DNA from: DATFTE01 sp963802575 | GTDB lineage: Bacteria; Acidobacteriota; Terriglobia; Terriglobales; Acidobacteriaceae | Reading direction: 5' to 3' | DNA: 64,000 nucleotides | Assembly: GCA_963802575.1 (NCBI GenBank) | Contig: CAWDJF010000004.1 | Location: 841,560-905,559 of the forward strand | Shown: piece by piece, positions 58,977 to 64,000 of the stretch | Numbering within the stretch: position 1 is the stretch's first letter | Layout of the letters: every line of letters starts with the position of its first letter | The notes under the pieces: model-generated | Database searches by the model: none | What the model saw: only the letters and a program-made list of their open reading frames with translations | What the model was told of the DNA's origin: nothing | Position numbers and translations under genes: made by a program

Positions 58977-60134
58977 GTGCTGACGGAGCGTCTCGAGTTT
59001 GTCCCAGCCCGCGATGCTGAGCTCTTTGCTGCCGTTCCCGCTGCGCCTGCGGTTTTTCTTCTGCGCGGAGACGATGCAAACGCCGAGCCTTATGTCAGCA
59101 AGACTGCGAACCTAAAACGCCGTCTGCAGCGCCTGCTGGCGGCTCCTACTGAGCAAACCAAGAAACTGAACCTGCGGCATCGGGTGCGCTGGATCGAGTA
59201 TTCCTGTACCGGTTCGGACTTCGAGTCCGGCTTTCTGCTTTACCGCTTGCTGCGCTCTGTGTTTTCGAAGACCTACGCGGACCGGCTGCGTCTGCGTCCC
59301 GCGCCGCTGGTGAAGTTGCATTTGGATAACGAGTATCCGCGGGCGTCGATCACTACTCGTCTGGGACGTCTCAATGGGAAGTCGCTGTACTACGGACCGT
59401 TCGCGTCGCGCACTGCGGCGGAAAAATTTGCCAACGACTCGCTCGATTTCTTTAAGATGCGCCGCTGCGTCGACGATCTTCATCCTGACCCGGCGTTTCC
59501 GGGCTGCATTTATTCGGAAATGAAGATGTGCCTGGCGCCGTGTTTCAAAGGATGCAGTGACGACGAGTACAAGAACGAGGTCGGGCGAGTGCAGACTTTC
59601 CTCGATTCAGCCGGGCAATCATTGGTGCGCGAGATCTCGCTGCAACGCGACCAGGCGTCGGTGAGCCTCGAATTTGAAAACGCGGCTGCACACCACGCAA
59701 GGCTCGATAAACTGAAGCCGTTGCTGGCGACGCTGCCCGAGGCGGTCCACCGCATCGACCGGCTCTCGGGCCTGGTGGTGCAGCCCAGCGCAATGCCGGA
59801 GTGCGTGACATTCTTTCGCTTCGACGCCGCGTGGATTGCGGGGCCGCTGACGTTTCCCATCCAATCGTCAGAACACACGAAGTCGCAGTCGATGGAAGCG
59901 CGTATTCAGGAGGCGCTGGCAGGTATGCCCGTTGCGGAGGGCAAGAGCGCGCTGGAGATCACCGAGCATTTGTCGATTCTGAAGCGTTGGTATTATCGCG
60001 GCACGCGCGTGGGTGAGATTTTTTTCGCCGACGATAAAGGCGTGCTGCCTATGCGCCGCATCGTAAGAGGGATTTCGCGCGTCTATAAAGGCGAGAAGCC
60101 GGAGGATGGTTCGACCCATGCCCCCAGTCTCTAA
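58977..60134 (+). CDS. UvrC-like protein lacking the C-terminal nuclease half
   Basis: A 385-residue protein related to the N-terminal half of UvrC. A degenerate GIY-YIG region (AVFLLRGDDANAEPYVSKTANLKRRLQ) retains the basic YxxKTANLKRR segment but not the GIY tyrosine core. A cysteine cluster follows (RRCVDDLH ... PGCIYSEMKMCLAPCFKGC), matching the UvrC iron-sulfur ligand pattern C ... C-x7-C-x3-C. Then comes a UVR-like helical stretch (SLEFENAAAHHARLDKLKPL). The endonuclease V-like domain and HhH of full UvrC are absent. It may be a Cho-like accessory or a non-nuclease relative. The start is GTG 58977. Confidence 0.82.
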   Translation: MLTERLEFVPARDAELFAAVPAAPAVFLLRGDDANAEPYVSKTANLKRRLQRLLAAPTEQTKKLNLRHRVRWIEYSCTGSDFESGFLLYRLLRSVFSKTYADRLRLRPAPLVKLHLDNEYPRASITTRLGRLNGKSLYYGPFASRTAAEKFANDSLDFFKMRRCVDDLHPDPAFPGCIYSEMKMCLAPCFKGCSDDEYKNEVGRVQTFLDSAGQSLVREISLQRDQASVSLEFENAAAHHARLDKLKPLLATLPEAVHRIDRLSGLVVQPSAMPECVTFFRFDAAWIAGPLTFPIQSSEHTKSQSMEARIQEALAGMPVAEGKSALEITEHLSILKRWYYRGTRVGEIFFADDKGVLPMRRIVRGISRVYKGEKPEDGSTHAPSL

Positions 60135-60157
60135 CGGCCGGAGTGCAAGCGCGGTTT

Positions 60158-60345
60158 GTATCAGGGTATGCCTTCAGGCATACCGTGGTTGCTTTGGTGT
60201 GAGGCAGCCTTCAGGTGCTGGGGTCTCGCCGCAGGCTGCTGTGCAGAGGTCAGCCCTTGCACATCGCGTCCCGCAGGGACGCCTGCCAATAGCCCGGCGT
60301 TTCAACGCCGGGTAGGCGAATTAGACGGGACAAGTCCCGTAGGGA
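60158..60345. repeat. cluster of REP-like hairpins
   Basis: 60158-60184 is a GTATCAGG...TTCA-loop hairpin of the family at 52477 and 52565. It is followed by CGTCCCGCAGGGACG (near 60268), CCCGGCGTTTCAACGCCGGG (60294-60313) and TCCCGTAGGGACG (60331-60343). No gene is seen in 60135-60377. Confidence 0.75.
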
Positions 60346-60377
60346 CGATTGAAATATCAGCTTCAACAGGAGTCTTC

Positions 60378-60890
60378 ATGCCCGATACGCACGACCAACT
60401 TCTCCGCGAACACGTAATTTATCTTCTCGATGGTGGCGGCGCGCACGCCAAGTTCGACGACGTCGTGAAAGATTTTCCGGTGAAGCTGCGCGGACAAAAA
60501 CCCGCAGGCCTGCCGCATTCTCCCTGGATGCTGCTGGAACACATGCGCCTCGCCCAGTTAGACATTCTCGAATTCAGCCGCAACCCTAAGCACGAATCTC
60601 CGGAATGGCCCGAGGGATACTGGCCGAAGACGCCGGCTCCGGCGAGCGCATCGGCGTGGGAGACCAGCATCAAGAATTTTCGCAAAGACCTGAAAGCCAT
60701 GCGCGACTTGGTGGAAGATCCGAAGACCGATCTATTCGCCAAAATTCCAGGAGGAGATGGGCAGACGATTCTGCGGGAAGCCCTGCTGGTGGCCGATCAC
60801 AACGCCTATCACCTGGGCCAGTTAGTGGATGCGAAGCGGGCGCTGGGAGGGTGGAAAGGAGGAAGAGTGGAGGTTTTGAGTGAGTCCTGA
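60378..60890 (+). CDS. DinB-superfamily protein
   Basis: A 170-residue four-helix-bundle protein of the DinB/YfiT type. Metal-binding histidines are placed as expected: LLEHMRLAQ and VADHNAYHLGQLV. The sequence opens MPDTHDQLLREHVIYLLDGG. CAGGAG 6 bases before the ATG at 60378 is a good ribosome site; the longer frame from 60156 passes through REP-like elements and is rejected. Some family members are thiol-S-transferases or metal-dependent hydrolases. The role here is unknown. Confidence 0.88.
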   Translation: MPDTHDQLLREHVIYLLDGGGAHAKFDDVVKDFPVKLRGQKPAGLPHSPWMLLEHMRLAQLDILEFSRNPKHESPEWPEGYWPKTPAPASASAWETSIKNFRKDLKAMRDLVEDPKTDLFAKIPGGDGQTILREALLVADHNAYHLGQLVDAKRALGGWKGGRVEVLSES

Positions 60891-61882
60891 TGTAGCGAAC
60901 TTCGCCGTGATTTATAGTAGTCGGCATTGACGCCTGAGTAGCATGCCGAAAGAGTCAGCTACAGGCTGGCCCCTGGTACTTCACTGGCAGCCGGTGGCTT
61001 TCATTGCGGCGATACTGATGCCTCTCTGCCAACGTAGAACTTTTCTCGAAAGTGTCTGGGCTTGGACGCATCGGTGCGGAGTTCCATTGATTGACGCTGC
61101 CCACCGAGAGTGGTCGCGGGATCACGCAGAACTACCCAACAGCGATCGGGCAATGACTGCCGGAGATCCTGCCAGTTTCGGAATCGTAGACGAGCAGTCA
61201 ATGCTTGGGCCAGCCATCTTCCTGCTCGGAAGAGGTTGCTGCGCTCATCTTCCAAGGACTACGCGGGAATTCGGCCGGATGAGTAGCTGCCATTCGACAG
61301 TGCCGGTTTCGGAGCCTCTTCGACCGAGCTTGAACGCTGGTCCAGCGACGTATCCGTCTGGAGCGAGTGTACCCGACTGGATGGCGAACCATCGGCGACG
61401 ATCCCATAGAGATCGCAGCCATGCATCCAAAGCTGATATGCACTGCAGAGTCCAAGGCTCGCGAGGCACCGGTCGCTCAATACTCGAGAATTCGCTTTCG
61501 TCCCGCTCCAAGCGTACTAAGGACTAGACCCGCGAGATGTCGACCAAAACGACAGGACAGCTGACGGATCCAGATGCCTCCCGCGCCAAGCGTTGGGAGG
61601 TCTCTGACCAGGCACGGAATCCGATGACAAATGCATTGCTAACAATGCCGCGACGGCGATCGCAGAGAAAACAACCTGCGATTGTCAATTGGTCCCTAAG
61701 ACTGGAAGCGGCGCGCCGGCATGAGCGCTGTCGGGGTATGCAGCACAGTGCAAGGATGGCATCGTCCCTCATGGCATGCCGGTGCAACAGCATTCATACA
61801 AGTGCATCTCGTTGCTGGCGGTACATAGTCAGCTCGGGCGGTCTGGCATCGGACATAAGCTCACCCCGCAAGATGGTTGTGG
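60891..61882. other. gene-poor region of about 1 kb
   Basis: No frame on either strand shows recognisable motifs or a good ribosome site. The longest open frame (60943-61527, plus strand) is Arg/Ser/His-rich in a way typical of shadow frames. It could be a decayed gene or non-coding DNA. Confidence 0.55.
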
Positions 61883-63466
61883 TTAACATCGGCCATTAGG
61901 CTCACAACCTGACGCTGAAGCCAATTCCCACCCGTACGGCGGACTTCTGCCTCCCGCCCGCTTCCGAAACACCACCCTCACCCCCTCTCTCCACCGCTCA
62001 TCAATCCCAATCAGCTCCCAGGGAATCTCCGGAGAGATGTAGTGCAGCAGCGTGTCGGTCGTAGGATGCACGTGTAGCGCGGGCGCGACCAGAAACAGCA
62101 GCGGCGGCTCGTCGCTCAGTTCGCGGCCGGGAAAATATCCGAAGCGCTGGAATTCTCCGCGGGCGCGGTGCCATTCGACGCGTGACCAGTAGTCGAGACC
62201 TTGCATCGGCAGGTGGATATCTTCCTCGGCCTTGAGTTCGATGACGGCGAGGCGTCCTTGGCGCGTGGTGGTTAGCACGTCGATCATGGCCCGATCAGAA
62301 GCCGAGAAGGCCGGAACTTGTGAATAGAGGCATGACGGATCAAGCCGCTCGTCGAGCGCAGAGACATCTTTGATGACCAGCGACTCCAGCCAGCGCTCGG
62401 GATGCATCCGCCACAGCATGTGGTCGCGCGGGCCTTCACGGTGGCGAACTTCCCCGATGCTGCGTACCAGCCGGGTGAATTCATGGGCATTCGTATCCTC
62501 GAGAACCTTTTCCTCGGCCCCGAGTCCGAAGACTACTTCGGGAATGCTCCGGAACGATCCCGGCTCATGAGAGAGACGGGCGCGCGCGAACTCGAGTCCG
62601 TGACAGCGAAACGCCAGTTCCGCTGCGGAGAGCAGCACCGTTTCCGCCTCAGGCATCAGTTCGCGAACATAAGAGATGGGATCGGCGAAGCGAGCTAGAG
62701 CTGAGGTTTCGTCGGTCGCATGCACGAGGCGCGTGGCGACATTGCCGCGATCGGAAACGTCGATCTCTCTAAGGGAATCTTCGCGCTCATCGAACTCATA
62801 CAAGTTCCACTTGGCGGCTTCGCGGTGCAGATGGGCCATGCGTTCGCGTGTGAGCGCTGAGGTTTGCGCAGGCAGAAAAAGTTTCAATCCCTGCACAGTG
62901 CTCTTTCCAGCCTGCGTCTGGCGGCAAGCTTCGAGCCAGAGAATGCCGAAGGTGAGCGCGGCGTCGATCGATGCTTGCGTCTCGTCGGCGTTTACGCCGA
63001 GAACGGCAAACGCCGTTTGTCCCTGTCGCAACAGGCCGCGCGCGTAGATCGGTCCGAACGAGCGCTCCAGATCCATTGCCGAGCTGAGATGTCCCAGAGT
63101 GAATCCCGGAAAGCGGCGATGTAAGACTCTCTCCAGCACCCGCTGGTAGGCGGCGCGCGCAGCTTTCTTCGCCGTCGGAGTGCGGCGGTCGCGCTGGCGG
63201 CAGATTTCAAGCTTGGTGGGCTTGGCCAGTCCCAGCCGCTGCACGGCGAGACGAAGGACATCGTTGCGCACTTCCGCCTCGACCACACGCCGTACGACAT
63301 TCCTTTCGCGCGACCACAAATGCAGCAGGCATTTGTCATGATCGTCCGAGAGAGCGAACCGGGCCTCCGACAGATCGAACGCAACGGCGCCGTCTTCGAT
63401 GACTACGGCATTCTGCGATGCTGAGAGGAATTCCTGCACCGTGCGGACGAGTGCCTGGCTGGTCAC
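61883..63466 (-). CDS. hypothetical protein with possible PD-(D/E)XK nuclease-like C-terminal domain
   Basis: A 527-residue soluble protein. The first 330 residues are basic and helical (KKAARAAYQRVLERVLHRRF). The C-terminal part contains DRAMIDVLTTTRQGRLAVIE followed by LKAEED, matching the D ... (D/E)xK spacing of PD-(D/E)XK nucleases and Holliday-junction-resolvase-like folds, then a GLDYWSRVEWH helix. The last 25 residues (RAGGRSPPYGWELASASG) look like read-through into low-complexity sequence. The start is GTG 63466. No neighbour suggests a pathway. The nuclease assignment is inference. Confidence 0.7.
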   Translation of the reverse strand: MTSQALVRTVQEFLSASQNAVVIEDGAVAFDLSEARFALSDDHDKCLLHLWSRERNVVRRVVEAEVRNDVLRLAVQRLGLAKPTKLEICRQRDRRTPTAKKAARAAYQRVLERVLHRRFPGFTLGHLSSAMDLERSFGPIYARGLLRQGQTAFAVLGVNADETQASIDAALTFGILWLEACRQTQAGKSTVQGLKLFLPAQTSALTRERMAHLHREAAKWNLYEFDEREDSLREIDVSDRGNVATRLVHATDETSALARFADPISYVRELMPEAETVLLSAAELAFRCHGLEFARARLSHEPGSFRSIPEVVFGLGAEEKVLEDTNAHEFTRLVRSIGEVRHREGPRDHMLWRMHPERWLESLVIKDVSALDERLDPSCLYSQVPAFSASDRAMIDVLTTTRQGRLAVIELKAEEDIHLPMQGLDYWSRVEWHRARGEFQRFGYFPGRELSDEPPLLFLVAPALHVHPTTDTLLHYISPEIPWELIGIDERWREGVRVVFRKRAGGRSPPYGWELASASGCEPNGRC

Positions 63467-63529
63467 CCAAGAATTCTTGCAAGCGGTGGCTCCGGAGTCT
63501 GTGATGGCTGACCGTGATCCCAGTTCCCG

Positions 63530-63652
63530 ACGTCATCCCGAACCGGCTTGCCGGTGAGGGATCTGGCGTGCACGACGGGGAGTCCTGCCGCCGTCGCGCC
63601 GGATAGTCACCAATGCGGATCCCCGCCCTTTCGGGCTCGGGATGACGTCACC
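63530..63652. repeat. inverted pair of GTCATCCCGA elements
   Basis: GTCATCCCGAACCGGCTTGC near 63533 and its complement GGGCTCGGGATGACGTC ending near 63650. A GGATAATGG at about 63684 could be a -10 for the tldD gene. Confidence 0.6.
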
Positions 63653-63738
63653 AATATGGAACCAAAGGCCTGTCCTCAACTATGGGATAATGGGTTCTCT
63701 CCGAGGAGTCTTTCGTCTCTTTCGGGCATCTAAACAAC

Positions 63739-64000
63739 GTGAATAAAAACAGGTTTTTCTTCGAGCACTATGGCGTGACCGAGCACGACTTGGAGCGCTA
63801 CCTCGCGGCCGCCCTTTCCGCCGGCGGAGACTACGCAGACCTTTATTTTGAATATCTTTCCTCGACCTCGTTGATGGTCGATGAGTCGATGGTGAAGTCG
63901 GCCTCTCAGGGAATTTCCGCAGGATGCGGCGTCCGCGTTGCTCTCCGGCGAGCGCACTGGATACGCGTACAGCAATACGTCTGTCGAAGCAAGACTACAT
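63739..64000 (+). CDS. tldD: TldD-like metalloprotease subunit, N-terminal part, frameshift near 63940
   Basis: The first part of a TldD protein, which with TldE/PmbA forms a zinc protease that trims modified peptides. From GTG 63739 the protein reads VNKNRFFFEHYGVTEHDLER, LSAGGDYADLYFEYLSSTSL and VKSASQGISAGCGVRV. After one extra base near 63940 the family motif SGERTGYAYSNT continues in the next frame to the window end. The rest, with the HExxxH motif, is outside. The shift has the same one-base-insertion form as others in this window. Confidence 0.8.
   Translation, partial: MNKNRFFFEHYGVTEHDLERYLAAALSAGGDYADLYFEYLSSTSLMVDESMVKSASQGISAGCGVRVALRRAHWIRVQQYVCRSKTT

Noticed and set aside
60943..61527. 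Plus-strand frame of 194 residues in the gene-poor region
   Set aside because: No domain, no ribosome site, and composition like a random frame; kept only as part of the unexplained interval.

Overview
The window looks like chromosomal DNA of an acidobacterium (class Terriglobia or a close relative). Four things point there: a DUF5916/CBM9-like outer-membrane protein, a serine/threonine kinase fused to a TolB-type propeller, a TonB receptor with a carboxypeptidase-regulatory-like domain, and abundant short palindromic and heptad-type intergenic repeats. This is inference from gene content, not a database match. No rRNA or tRNA gene was found.

Layout. 0-9.6 kb: the 5' end of a peroxiredoxin, ruvA and ruvB separated by a DUF5916 gene, a kinase-propeller receptor and a small hydrolase. 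9.7-14 kb: a secreted phosphodiesterase behind a Pho-box-like promoter, and an EF-G paralogue. 14-17 kb: an ABC exporter pair, a PilZ protein and a DoxX protein. 17-20.7 kb: a copper-type cassette (Cys/His-rich exported protein, TonB receptor, CusF-SCO lipoprotein). 20.7-26.4 kb: a candidate small RNA under a four-half-site promoter, an ECF sigma factor coupled to a triple-VOC protein, a Bcp peroxiredoxin facing a peroxiredoxin with UGA at its catalytic-cysteine codon, a STAS protein and a cold-shock protein. 26.8-31.7 kb: a TlpA/VOC/lipoprotein operon and an exported five-repeat DUF3395-like protein. 31.8-34.3 kb: a small accessory block with Fic and AlbA/Schlafen-type genes.

34.5-37.7 kb: parB, parA, four parS sites and rsmG, the usual origin-proximal partition locus. 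37.7-41.7 kb: clpB and hsp20. 41.9-45 kb: an RlmI-type methyltransferase and a coiled-coil zinc-ribbon protein. 45-47.2 kb: a corrinoid protein translationally coupled to an MttB-family methyltransferase. 47.3-52.4 kb: a DPP-IV-like peptidase, a lactonase-like metallo-hydrolase, and a dusB gene whose reading frame runs through repeat elements. 52.7-53.5 kb: rpmE and HU. 53.7-58 kb: the glyoxylate bypass (malate synthase, isocitrate lyase) divergent from a LysR regulator, with a 9-bp inverted repeat between them. 58-64 kb: a DnaC-like ATPase, a UvrC-like half protein, a DinB-like protein, a gene-poor kilobase, a possible PD-(D/E)XK protein and the start of tldD.

The strongest unusual signals are: (1) a likely selenocysteine peroxiredoxin that any standard gene caller would split; (2) a phosphate-regulon-like promoter architecture used at least three times, once in front of a terminator-ended candidate small RNA; (3) REP-like hairpins whose stems covary between copies, one of them translated inside dusB. 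About nine one-base frameshifts occur in otherwise intact genes, several of them housekeeping genes. Consensus-sequence indel errors are the simplest explanation and should be excluded before any gene here is called a pseudogene.
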